Below, one piece after another: positions 1 to 7,014 of a stretch of DNA of 16,024 bases; position 1 is the first letter of the stretch, and the number at the start of each line of letters is the position of its first letter. The DNA is from CAVZLD01 sp964522605 (GTDB taxonomy: Bacteria > Planctomycetota > Planctomycetia > Pirellulales > Pirellulaceae). Location: the NCBI GenBank assembly GCA_964522605.1, contig CAZFWV010000136.1:1-16024 (forward strand), read 5' to 3'. A model generated the notes under the pieces. The model was not told the origin of the DNA. It did not search any database and worked only from the letters and a program-made list of their open reading frames with translations. The position numbers and the translations under genes were made by a program.

Positions 1-129
1 CAGCCTGCAGTCTCCAGTCTACAGCCTCCCCGTAAACCCAGGCAATCAAGGTAAACCTTGCCGCATCTACCGCCTGTGCTCGATTTTCCGGTACTAACGG
101 TCGATACGAAATTACGACCTGGGATTATT

Positions 130-143
130 GGGGGGGGAGGCTG
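130..143 (+). promoter_or_regulatory. Ribosome binding site with G8 tract before the barrel gene
   Basis: A run of eight G (130-137) is followed by AGG and then CTG before the ATG at 144. GGAGG itself lies only 3 nt from the start codon, but the G run gives further Shine-Dalgarno pairing at a more normal distance. No convincing -35/-10 pair was found in bases 1-129. A small hairpin, CAAGGT-AA-ACCTTG, lies at 47-60. Confidence 0.6.
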
Positions 144-1373
144 ATGAAGACGTTGCGGATGCATTTGGCCATGCTGGCCGTGTTTGGCTTCGCCTGGCAG
201 GCGGCGGTTGCCCAATCGACTCCACAAACGGGGCAAGCTCAGGGTTACTTTCAGCAGTTTGGGGACCTTGCGTCGGCACCGGCAGTGATTCCGGCGGCGA
301 TGGACTGTACGGGCCCTGAATGTCAGGCGATCGGCGGTATACCAACCCCCGGTTTGTTGTCCAGTTCGGTTGGTTGTGATGTTGGGGACCCGGGGTGTTC
401 GACCGGCTGGGCGCCAACGGAAATGGTGGATGGCATTGCGTGCGATTCGGCCTGCTACCAGGGGTGTGAACCCTGGGCGCATTTCACATCGATCTACGGG
501 GGATTACTCTACCTGCGTCCGCGGAATGCGGATGTTGCGTATGCGGTCCCGATCGACGGTCCGCTGGATACGGTCCCCGGCAACAACCCGATCCAGATTG
601 GCCCCATCGGGGTGGTTGACCCGGACTACGATCTGGGATTTCAGGTGGGCGCGAATCTGGCCATCAATGCGATGTCCAGTATTCTCGTCGACCTGACGAT
701 GTTCGACAGCAAAACGTCGAGCCAGATCGAGACGGCGCCGCCGGATGTGATCCGTTCACTCGTGTCGCATCCTTCCAGCACCAGCGCGGCGACGGACTTC
801 TTGTCCGCTCAAGCCGACCTGGAAGTCCAGCTCGACACGTTCGATCTAGGACTGCGACATCTGTTCGTGGGAGGGCAGGTTTTTGCCGTGAACTACACGG
901 TGGCAGCCCGCTATGCCCGGTTGGAGCAGGCATTTAGCAGCCAGTTTATCAATAACGGTGAAGAACTGGTCAATACGGACATCGACTTTGATGGAATCGG
1001 GTTGCGAATCGGACTGGACGCAGAACGTCACGCGTGTGGGCGGCCATGGCGGCTTTACGGTCGCTGTGCTGCGAGTTTTCTGGCCGGGAAATTCCAGGCG
1101 AGTTACTTCCAGGGTCAGTCATTTGATCCGAACGTGGTCGATACCAGTTGGGAAGCCGGTCGGATTGTGCCCGTGTTGGATCTCGAGTTGGGTGCTGGCT
1201 GGAGCAGCCCTGCCGGGCGGTTGCAGTTGACTGCGGGGTATGTGTTCAGCGCCTGGTTGAATACCGTGACGACGCAAGAGTTCATCCATGCGGTTCAGCA
1301 GAGTGATTTCCTCGACCTGGGTGATTCACTCACCTTTGACGGGCTTGTCGCCCGCGCCGAGCTGCGGTTCTAA
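144..1373 (+). CDS. Outer-membrane beta-barrel protein (Lpg1974/Legionella_OMP-like)
   Basis: The 409-aa product is predicted to be exported and inserted in the outer membrane as a pore-like barrel. Residues 1-23 form a signal peptide with Lys2/Arg5, a hydrophobic core and a cleavage site after Ala-Val-Ala. Residues 54-108 form a mature N-terminal segment with seven cysteines, which could form disulfides. From about residue 114 (SIYGGLLYLRPRN) to the end the sequence alternates in amphipathic strands, with a GLRHLF strand, a DGIGLRIGLDAE strand and a terminal aromatic residue (ELRF), as expected for a barrel recognised by the BAM machinery. The layout resembles the Lpg1974-type barrels common in planctomycetes; the BBP7 family is the main alternative. 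The start fits the signal peptide and the adjacent G-rich RBS. It is monocistronic and convergent with the metallophosphoesterase gene. The barrel call is confident; substrate and pore activity are unknown. Confidence 0.75.
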   Translation: MKTLRMHLAMLAVFGFAWQAAVAQSTPQTGQAQGYFQQFGDLASAPAVIPAAMDCTGPECQAIGGIPTPGLLSSSVGCDVGDPGCSTGWAPTEMVDGIACDSACYQGCEPWAHFTSIYGGLLYLRPRNADVAYAVPIDGPLDTVPGNNPIQIGPIGVVDPDYDLGFQVGANLAINAMSSILVDLTMFDSKTSSQIETAPPDVIRSLVSHPSSTSAATDFLSAQADLEVQLDTFDLGLRHLFVGGQVFAVNYTVAARYARLEQAFSSQFINNGEELVNTDIDFDGIGLRIGLDAERHACGRPWRLYGRCAASFLAGKFQASYFQGQSFDPNVVDTSWEAGRIVPVLDLELGAGWSSPAGRLQLTAGYVFSAWLNTVTTQEFIHAVQQSDFLDLGDSLTFDGLVARAELRF

Positions 1374-1380
1374 GATCTCA

Positions 1381-1543
1381 AGTTACCTGTAGCCGAATTC
1401 GTGAGAATTCGGAGGGGTCTCGTAGGGGGAAAACCACTAAGCTTTGTCTCAGAACTCTTCCGCAGCATTGGCTCTGCCAGTGCAGTTTTGAGACAAAGCC
1501 GAGCACATCCCCCGAATTCTCACGAATTCGGCTACTTGTTACT
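1381..1543. repeat. Nested long inverted repeat element (MITE-like or bidirectional terminator)
   Basis: The outer arms are perfect over 24 nt: 1389-1412 (starting GTAGCCGAATTCGTGAG) pairs with 1512-1535. Pairing extends imperfectly (12 of 15) to 1381 and 1543. An inner pair of 16-nt arms, 1441-1456 (GCTTTGTCTCAGAACT) and 1484-1499, has one mismatch. At the apex, GCATTGGC (1465-1472) pairs with GCCAGTGC (1476-1483) around TCT, with one G-T wobble. The whole 163 nt can therefore fold into one long hairpin on either strand. It sits between the 3' ends of two convergent genes, so it could serve as a two-way terminator. It has no coding capacity for a transposase. Confidence 0.85.
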
Positions 1544-1544
1544 T

Positions 1545-1590
1545 CAATGCTGACGCTCAGCGACCAACAATGCTGACGCTCAGCGACCAA
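1545..1590. repeat. Tandem 23-bp direct repeat (two copies) overlapping a stop codon
   Basis: Two identical, directly adjacent 23-bp units at 1545-1567 and 1568-1590 begin CAATGCTGACGCTCAGCGAC. Each contains a small palindrome (GCTGA-CGC-TCAGC). The TGA stop of the reverse-strand metallophosphoesterase (1580-1582) lies inside the second copy, so the repeat also supplies the last codons of that protein. Confidence 0.9.
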
Positions 1591-2773
1591 AATCCGGCTT
1601 GGTTCCTGCCGCTTCGTCCGCCCGGAGAGTCAGCTTTGCGATTTCGGGTGGGCAGTTGAACCGCAAGGGGCGGGTTCCGGCGACACCGCGGCTGACGTGC
1701 ATCAGTGTGGGCTGCTCATAGAACGTGCCCGCACAGTACTTCACGCCGAACCGACTGGGGGAAAAGACCGGACCGATGAGGGGTAGCCGGATTTGACCGC
1801 CGTGGGTGTGTCCGGCGAGCATCAGGTCGAAATCAAAGCTCTGGGCCCAGGGGTACTGGTCGGGACTATGGGCGACGGCGATCCGGAAGATCCGCCCATG
1901 CTCCGGTGGCTGCGGGCATTCCTTCATGTTTGCGGCCGGTGCGAACCAGGGCAATTCATTGCCGGCCAGGAGGATCGGTTGATCGCGAACTTCGATCATC
2001 TGCCACCGTCCACCCAAATCGATCAACCCGTTCTCGACGAGTTCCGTGCGCAGACGCAGCTCATCTTGAATTCGCAAATCGTGATTACCCAGGACAAAAA
2101 ACGTACCGTAGCGACTCCGCAGTTGGCTCAGTAAATGGAGCCATTCGAAACAAGATTCTTTGTCGATGATGTCGCCGGAGATGATCACGAGGTCCGCATC
2201 GAGTCGATTGGCTTCTTCAACAACGACTTCGTAAAAGTCGCGAATAATCTGGCCGGTGAAATGCAGGTCCGACAGGTGTGTAATGGTAAGTCCGTCAAGC
2301 GACGAGCTCAGCCGAGGTAGCTGTACAGTCTTTTGCTGGACGTGCAATTCGAAGATCTGATTGGTCGGGATGCGGGACGTAAGATCGGTGCGCCAGGTTC
2401 CCGCCGGCCGTCGTCCAAGACGCTCCGTCACGTCAATCCGTTGTGTATGATTCGCGATCAGACGCGATGTTGTCCCGCTGTCGGTCAAATGGCGGATCCA
2501 GACCGGCAGCACGGCAATCGCAAAGAAACCGCAAGTGGCAGCATACAGACCTGCCACTAATTGCAGCAGTGGCTGCTCGAGCAGTACCGCGGGCGGACCG
2601 AATACCAGACTAAAAAGCAGAAGGAGTGGGACGCCGAATAACGTCGAGTACCACACGACGTCAACCGCCTTGAGTAACGCGTAGGGGAGGGCAGTCGCAT
2701 GCAGGCGATTGACCACGAAGATGCAGGCGGCAAAGTGCCCCAGCACCAATGCCAGAGCCAATAGATAGATCAT
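1580..2773 (-). CDS. Membrane-anchored metallophosphoesterase (YkuE-like)
   Basis: This 397-aa calcineurin-type phosphoesterase has an N-terminal membrane anchor. Hydrophobic segments lie at about 4-24, 35-60 and 68-92, followed by a linker to residue 155. The catalytic fold carries the full metal-binding set: D169-x-H171 (LSDLH), G200-D201, G229-N230-H231-D232, H302 and the G321-H-T-H-G-G-Q motif. The family hydrolyses phosphomonoesters or diesters with a two-metal centre; YkuE-type members are envelope-associated and the physiological substrate here cannot be told. The ATG overlaps the TGA of the upstream PAS-GAF-receiver gene (TCAT at 2770-2773 on the plus strand). No Shine-Dalgarno is visible, so translational coupling is likely. 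The stop lies within a tandem repeat. Family assignment is firm; function is open. Confidence 0.88.
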   Translation of the reverse strand: MIYLLALALVLGHFAACIFVVNRLHATALPYALLKAVDVVWYSTLFGVPLLLLFSLVFGPPAVLLEQPLLQLVAGLYAATCGFFAIAVLPVWIRHLTDSGTTSRLIANHTQRIDVTERLGRRPAGTWRTDLTSRIPTNQIFELHVQQKTVQLPRLSSSLDGLTITHLSDLHFTGQIIRDFYEVVVEEANRLDADLVIISGDIIDKESCFEWLHLLSQLRSRYGTFFVLGNHDLRIQDELRLRTELVENGLIDLGGRWQMIEVRDQPILLAGNELPWFAPAANMKECPQPPEHGRIFRIAVAHSPDQYPWAQSFDFDLMLAGHTHGGQIRLPLIGPVFSPSRFGVKYCAGTFYEQPTLMHVSRGVAGTRPLRFNCPPEIAKLTLRADEAAGTKPDFGR

Positions 2774-4560
2774 GTCGGCGGACTAGAGCATTTCAAGGAG
2801 GCGATCGGTTCCTTTTTCTTCTCCTCGGGACGATGTAGCCTGTCCGACGGCTTTGCCAGGGCAATCGTTGCTTCAACTTTTGAAAGTAGCTGATCCAGCC
2901 GGAAAGGTTTGAAAAGAACGGCGTGGGCAGGTAGACCGGCCTGACGTGCCTTGGGGATATTGTGGTCCATGTCGTAGCCGAAACCACTCATCAGGATCAA
3001 CGGGACGGGTTCCGGTTTCAATTGCTCCTTCAACTTCATCAGAAGATCGAATCCCGACATGTCCGGCAGCTTCAGGTCAGAAATGATTACGTCATAGCTC
3101 ATTTCGGACCCGGCATTCCGAATCATATAGATCGCTTCGTTTCCCCGTCGCGCGGTCTCCACGGTGCACGAATAACGTTCCAGCAGATTGTGGGCTGCCA
3201 GCAGTACGGATTCGTCGTCGTCGACAACCAGGATCCGCCGCCCAATCAAAGCCGGTCGCGGTTCGATTTGAGCCGATGCGGGCACCGCCTCCGACGGCGT
3301 CATCTGCTGCCCGACTTTGTGAATCAGCTGTTTGATGTCGCGCGCGTTATCGCGAATACTCCGCAGACGCTCGGACACCGCCGGATTGTGACCGATGTAC
3401 TCCTCCAGGATTTGGGCGACATCGTTCAGGATCCGATCCACCGGCAGAGCCACCTCGCGGTGGATTGCCTCCACGCTCGCCTGCGCCGTGTTCGCCTGTT
3501 GTGCTACCAGCAATTCGAGCGTATTCAGTGCATTTGCGACGTCACGCGAATAAATCTCGAGGAACTGCAGATCACTTTCCGTAAACGCGTGCGGCTCCGG
3601 ACTCTCCACATTAAAGGTCCCAATGACCTTGTTGTCGTGCTGAATCAGCGGAACAGTGAGTGAACTCTTGGCTCCCAAACATCCTTCGATGTACAACGGG
3701 TCTTCCGCCGTATCTTCACACAAATAGCTCTTGCCGGTTGCCGCCACAAAGCCGGTGACGCCCTGACCTTGGGGTAAGGCGAATAATTGTCGCTTATTCG
3801 CCGCTTCATCCATTCCCACGGACAACAGCGGGACCAACTCGCCCGTATCCTGTGCCTTGAGCCGAATCTCAATGACGTCAAAGTTCAGCAGGTCCTTCGT
3901 GTCCTGCAGGATGTTCGATTTGAGCAATTCAATTCGATCCTGCACGTGCATCTGAAACACTTCTTCCGCCGTCAGATTGGTCAAATCCACGCCGGCTTTG
4001 TGGATCGCCGCCAGCTTTTGCTGTTGAAGTGTCTCGGACGTAATGTCCCGCACCGTGACAATCAGGCTGTCGGACGTTCCGTCGCCATTGAGAAACGGTA
4101 CGCAGTGAACGTAGTAGTACCGATTGTCGACGCAGCGAAGCGTTGACGTACTCGCCTCTCGCGAAGCCAATGCTGTGGTGAATGGGCAGAAATCGGGGCC
4201 CAAGATCTCGGGGTTGCCAAAGACGCGATAGAAATTACAGCCTGCCAGCTCTTCCTGTTTCAGCCAGTGCTTCAGGCAATCGTTGGCCCAGATGATGGTG
4301 TTTTCCGCGTCGAGCAGCGTGACGCCGTCCGGCATCCCTTCCAGGATCCGTTCATTCTTGAGCATTCGGCCGAGCTTGAGGCCTTCGTCCAGATGACCGG
4401 AAGCCAGGTAGATCCCGGTGGACTCGCCAGGCAGATTCGAAAGCCCTTCGATCGGGCTTTCCGCTTCGACGACCTCGAAGCACTCGCGCAACCGTTCCAG
4501 CAGCTGTGCGTCCTCAGCCGACGGTTTTCCGATGAACAGTATTTTCCGCTTCGCGGACAA
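2770..4560 (-). CDS. PAS-GAF-receiver signalling protein without a kinase ATPase domain
   Basis: The 596-aa soluble protein has a degenerate receiver-like N-terminus (about 5-62), a PAS domain (about 70-175, with Cys108, Cys125, Cys143 and Cys153) and a GAF domain (about 205-350). A helical segment (about 362-420, IHREVALPVDRIL) resembles a histidine-kinase dimerisation helix, and a canonical receiver domain follows (about 441-570). The receiver has acidic residues D447-D449, phospho-acceptor D495, S525 and K551. No HATPase domain follows the H-box-like helix, so it cannot phosphorylate itself by the usual route and probably receives phosphate from another kinase or acts as a ligand sensor. 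The start is TTG, supported by AGGAG 8 nt upstream and a promoter at 4600-4629. It is the first gene of a two-gene operon with the metallophosphoesterase. The output is unknown, since no DNA-binding or enzymatic effector domain is seen. Confidence 0.85.
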   Translation of the reverse strand: MSAKRKILFIGKPSAEDAQLLERLRECFEVVEAESPIEGLSNLPGESTGIYLASGHLDEGLKLGRMLKNERILEGMPDGVTLLDAENTIIWANDCLKHWLKQEELAGCNFYRVFGNPEILGPDFCPFTTALASREASTSTLRCVDNRYYYVHCVPFLNGDGTSDSLIVTVRDITSETLQQQKLAAIHKAGVDLTNLTAEEVFQMHVQDRIELLKSNILQDTKDLLNFDVIEIRLKAQDTGELVPLLSVGMDEAANKRQLFALPQGQGVTGFVAATGKSYLCEDTAEDPLYIEGCLGAKSSLTVPLIQHDNKVIGTFNVESPEPHAFTESDLQFLEIYSRDVANALNTLELLVAQQANTAQASVEAIHREVALPVDRILNDVAQILEEYIGHNPAVSERLRSIRDNARDIKQLIHKVGQQMTPSEAVPASAQIEPRPALIGRRILVVDDDESVLLAAHNLLERYSCTVETARRGNEAIYMIRNAGSEMSYDVIISDLKLPDMSGFDLLMKLKEQLKPEPVPLILMSGFGYDMDHNIPKARQAGLPAHAVLFKPFRLDQLLSKVEATIALAKPSDRLHRPEEKKKEPIASLKCSSPPT

Positions 4561-4568
4561 CCTCCCTA

Positions 4569-4573
4569 CTCCT
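4569..4573 (-). promoter_or_regulatory. Shine-Dalgarno AGGAG deciding a TTG start
   Basis: Read on the minus strand, AGGAG lies 8 nt before TTG at 4560. No ATG or GTG gives a better N-terminus: the TTG start yields the expected basic N-terminal strand MSAKRKILFIG. Confidence 0.6.
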
Positions 4574-4599
4574 ACGATTCAGGAAAGGCGACCCCGTGC

Positions 4600-4629
4600 A
4601 TTATAGGACTCACCCCATTGGAGGCACAA
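4600..4629 (-). promoter_or_regulatory. Sigma70-type promoter for the PAS-GAF-receiver/phosphoesterase operon
   Basis: On the minus strand a perfect TATAAT lies at 4605-4600, with TTGTGC (3 of 6 to TTGACA) at 4629-4624, 18 nt upstream. This predicts a 5' leader of about 33 nt to the TTG start at 4560 and independent transcription of the operon. Confidence 0.55.
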
Positions 4630-4835
4630 ACGTGAGGCAATGATTCGCGGTTGCGGCGTGACGTTTTCCCCGAACGGAGGAATCCTCCGAGAGTCGCCGG
4701 TCTCCCATTCGTCTTGGCTTATCGGTGACGCGGCGATCAATCGGCCTGCCAGCCCCGGTATCTTAGATCGGTCGAAGATTTGCAGCAAGTTCACGACGAG
4801 CGAAGATAGGTGGTTTTGGGGGAGTGTGCTGGTGA
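4630..4835. other. Intergenic region without a convincing gene
   Basis: This lies between the promoter of the PAS-GAF-receiver gene and the stop of the small membrane protein gene. The only structure seen is a short hairpin, CGGAGG-AAT-CCTCCG at 4675-4689, without a T run. Open frames here overlap the neighbouring gene and have no family likeness. Confidence 0.5.
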
Positions 4836-5102
4836 TCAGCCGCCCCCCTTCTTGAGAGTGAGCGAATAGAGCGTCAACACGCTTCCCACGCACAACAGCG
4901 ACCAGGGGTGCCAATCCGCCATTTTGATCGTCCGTCTAGCGCCTGCGGACGTGCTCGGCAGGGCGAGCGGATCGTCGGGGTCGAAAGTAGCACTGCTGGC
5001 GGTTGATGCCGATGGCCGCAGGACCATGCGGTCCATCACGAGGCACTCGAGCCCAAGCAGGCAGATGAAGATGGCAATTCCCAGAAAAATAGAACGCCAC
5101 AT
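4836..5102 (-). CDS. Small two-helix membrane protein, unknown function
   Basis: The 88-aa protein (from MWRSIFLG) has a hydrophobic segment at about residues 4-22 (FLGIAIFICLLGLECLV). A polar Ser/Ala/Asp-rich stretch with DPDDPLALP follows, then a second helix near the C-terminus (WSLLCVGSVLTLYSL) ending in KKGGG. It probably spans the inner membrane twice with the polar loop outside. An in-frame ATG at 5147 would add 15 polar residues (MIRDQNGK...). I prefer 5102, because the hydrophobic helix then starts at once and GGGGA lies about 10 nt upstream, but the choice is uncertain. It follows the S1 gene on the same strand after about 177 nt. I do not recognise a named family; the arrangement is reminiscent of short conserved planctomycete membrane proteins. 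Confidence 0.6.
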   Translation of the reverse strand: MWRSIFLGIAIFICLLGLECLVMDRMVLRPSASTASSATFDPDDPLALPSTSAGARRTIKMADWHPWSLLCVGSVLTLYSLTLKKGGG

Positions 5103-5145
5103 GCCGATCGTCCCCGCGGTACGTTTCCCATTTTGATCACGGATC

Positions 5146-5173
5146 ACGACCCCGATCGATCTTCGGGGGTCGT
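5146..5173. terminator. Stem-loop downstream of the S1 gene
   Basis: ACGACCCCGA (5146-5155) pairs with TCGGG plus GTCGT (5163-5173), with a one-base bulge and a loop of about 7 nt. It lies about 110 nt past the S1 stop and just before the small membrane gene. There is no U run, so it could be a factor-assisted terminator or a structured leader. Confidence 0.35.
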
Positions 5174-5270
5174 CCCGTCGTTATCATCGTCCGGGAGAGG
5201 GGCAATTCTGACGCGCAGCCCTGCGTTGCGGTTTCGTAACAGTTATTCGATTTAGGGAGAGCGGTCGCGC

Positions 5271-5284
5271 GGTGATCGATCACC
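5271..5284. repeat. Perfect 14-bp palindrome over the S1 stop codon
   Basis: GGTGATCGATCACC reads the same on both strands and includes the TGA stop (5282-5280) of the S1 gene. It could be an operator-like site or chance. Confidence 0.4.
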
Positions 5285-6776
5285 ATTTCAGTCCAAACTG
5301 CTCGCCTCCACTTCGGCGACCGAGCCCACCTTTGAGGGGCTGTCGAGGAGCCGGCGGGGCGGGCCGCGCCTCGGTGGCTTCTTCCGGCGACTCTTCTGTC
5401 TCCGCGTCCGCCTCCGGTTCATCGCCCTGGATCGCCTTGATCGAAAGGCTCATCTTTTGGGCGGAAGGATCGATTCCCAGCACCTTGACTTTAACCGCCT
5501 GGCCCTCATTGACGACTTGACTGACGCGCTGGACACGGTGGTGCGCAAGTTCCGAAATGTGAACCAAGCCCTCCACGCCAGGAGCGACACGCACAAAGGC
5601 GCCGAATTCCATGATCTTCGAGACGATTCCGTCCAGAATGGCACCAACTGGGTATTTTTCGTCGGCACCATCCCACGGATGTTCGAGCAAATCGCGATAG
5701 GAGAGACTGATCTTCCCGGTTGCCGGGTCGACCTTTTCGACGCGGACCTTGATTCGTTGTCCTTCTTCGAGCACTTCGCTCGGGTGGGCGATGCGGTCCC
5801 AGCTGAGCTGGCTGATGTGGACCAGGCCATCGATGCCGCCCAAATCGACGAAAGCACCGAACGGTTGCAGGCGGCGCACAACACCCTCACGGACCTGCCC
5901 GGGTTCGAGTTCGCCGAGCAGTTTTTCCCGTGCCTCCTGCTTTTCGCGTTCCAGCACATCGCGATGACTCAGCACAAGATTCCGCCGCTCGGGATTCGCC
6001 TCGGTGACAACACACGGCAACGACTGACCGACGTACGGCTCCAGGTCCTCAACCCGATAGATCGAGATCTGACTGATCGGGATGAACCCCCGGATCTTGT
6101 GGACTTCACATTCCAGTCCCCCCTTGTTGTGTCCGGTGATCCGTGCGTCGACCACGACACCTTCCGTCAGATCGGACCAGTCCTGGACATCCACGGCTGC
6201 GCCGGGAATGGTCAGCTCATAGAGATTGTCGTCTGGCAGGAATCGGACGGGAACGACTTCCCACTGCGAACCCGGTGCGGGCGGTTCGGCAAAATGGCGC
6301 AGGGAGGCGACGCCTTCCGAGGCGCCGCCCAGGCTGAAAAAGACCGAATCGCGATCCGTCTTAATCGCGGTCGCCTGACAGCGCTGATCCAGGGCGATTT
6401 CATCGCTTGATCCCGCATCCGGACGCGACTCTCCCTGAAGCAGTTCCTCGATCGAGAGATCCTGCAGCGCCTCGTCAATTTCCTGCTGCAGATCCTCCGA
6501 CATCCGTTGCAGCCGCGGTGGGGGGAAGGAGTTGGGGAGCGGTTCCTCTGCGGCGGGAGCTTCTTGCGGGGCAGGCACGTCGCCGGTTTCACTCGCCGGC
6601 TCCTCATGATCCTCCTCGGGCGACGGTGCCACATCGTTGCGCTGCGAACCGATCTTGATCTGTCGCGTCGAACGGGGTTCACCGGGCGGCAACGAAGAAT
6701 TCGGAGATGCCGGGTCGGTCTCGTGCGTGGCAGAATCGGGTCCCTGGTCGGGTGTCGGATGGGGATCGTCGCTCAT
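5280..6776 (-). CDS. S1-domain RNA-binding protein (ribosomal protein S1-like)
   Basis: The 498-aa product opens with about 120 acidic, Pro/Ser-rich, probably disordered residues (MSDDPHPTPDQG...). S1/OB-fold domains follow: a degenerate one (about 124-194) and three good ones at about 202-273, 291-361 and 377-448. The last two carry the classic GAFVDLGGIDGLVHISQLSW and GAFVRVAPGVEGLVHISELA signatures. A Glu-rich stretch leads to a basic C-terminal tail ending GGEQFGLKW. S1 domains bind single-stranded RNA; the protein probably helps mRNA binding on the 30S subunit or acts in RNA turnover. E. coli S1 has six domains, so this is a shorter variant and equivalence to rpsA is not certain. The in-frame ATG at 6899 is rejected: the stretch before MSDD is low-quality, a promoter lies at 6816-6844, and GAGAG precedes the ATG at 6776. 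Confidence 0.85.
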   Translation of the reverse strand: MSDDPHPTPDQGPDSATHETDPASPNSSLPPGEPRSTRQIKIGSQRNDVAPSPEEDHEEPASETGDVPAPQEAPAAEEPLPNSFPPPRLQRMSEDLQQEIDEALQDLSIEELLQGESRPDAGSSDEIALDQRCQATAIKTDRDSVFFSLGGASEGVASLRHFAEPPAPGSQWEVVPVRFLPDDNLYELTIPGAAVDVQDWSDLTEGVVVDARITGHNKGGLECEVHKIRGFIPISQISIYRVEDLEPYVGQSLPCVVTEANPERRNLVLSHRDVLEREKQEAREKLLGELEPGQVREGVVRRLQPFGAFVDLGGIDGLVHISQLSWDRIAHPSEVLEEGQRIKVRVEKVDPATGKISLSYRDLLEHPWDGADEKYPVGAILDGIVSKIMEFGAFVRVAPGVEGLVHISELAHHRVQRVSQVVNEGQAVKVKVLGIDPSAQKMSLSIKAIQGDEPEADAETEESPEEATEARPAPPAPRQPLKGGLGRRSGGEQFGLKW

Positions 6777-6815
6777 GGATTTCAACTCTCGCAAGAAAAT
6801 AGGGAACAACGCGGA

Positions 6816-6844
6816 AGTGTACCCCCAGTCTTGGCGGACGTCTA
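6816..6844 (-). promoter_or_regulatory. Candidate promoter of the S1 gene
   Basis: On the minus strand TAGACG (6844-6839, 4 of 6 to TTGACA) is followed after 17 nt by TACACT (6821-6816, 4 of 6 to TATAAT). It would give a leader of about 33 nt before the ATG at 6776, similar to the leader predicted at 4593-4561. The match is only moderate. Confidence 0.35.
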
Positions 6845-7001
6845 CGGTTGGCCCACGTGCTTTGTCAGGCGTGAGAGCGCAAATACGCGTTGAAAACACG
6901 CGCTCACTCGGGATCGGGTATCATTCGCGGCAGGCAGTTCGCTTTGCCGTCCGGCGGCGGATAGGCGAATGCCCGTCGGATCTGGATTGCACCGAGCACG
7001 T

Positions 7002-7007
7002 GGGAGG
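7002..7007 (+). promoter_or_regulatory. Shine-Dalgarno GGGAGG
   Basis: GGGAGG lies 7 nt before the ATG at 7015 and selects it over the in-frame ATG at 6637, which lies inside the S1 gene on the opposite strand. Confidence 0.7.
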
Positions 7008-7014
7008 CCTCGTC

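Noticed and set aside
1381..1543. CRISPR-like repeat array
   Set aside because: The repeats are inverted arms of one hairpin, not regularly spaced direct repeats with spacers, and no cas gene is present.
1378..1590. 70-aa minus-strand frame in the convergent intergenic region
   Set aside because: It is a translation of the inverted repeat arms (RIRENSG and its mirror) and the tandem repeat, not an independent protein.
4579..4914. 111-aa minus-strand frame overlapping the small membrane protein gene and the PAS gene leader
   Set aside because: It covers a good promoter and overlaps a more plausible membrane protein; no domain is visible.
5457..6410. 317-aa plus-strand open frame opposite the S1 gene
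   Set aside because: It lies fully antisense to a gene with clear S1 domains, has no family likeness, and is explained by codon bias in GC-rich DNA.
6777..6899. 41-residue N-terminal extension of the S1 protein from the ATG at 6899
   Set aside because: The extension is unlike S1 proteins, spans the candidate promoter, and the ATG at 6776 has a better upstream GAGAG.
6890..6924. TTGAAA and TATCAT as a promoter for the gene at 7015
   Set aside because: The spacing is 23 nt, too long for a sigma70 promoter.
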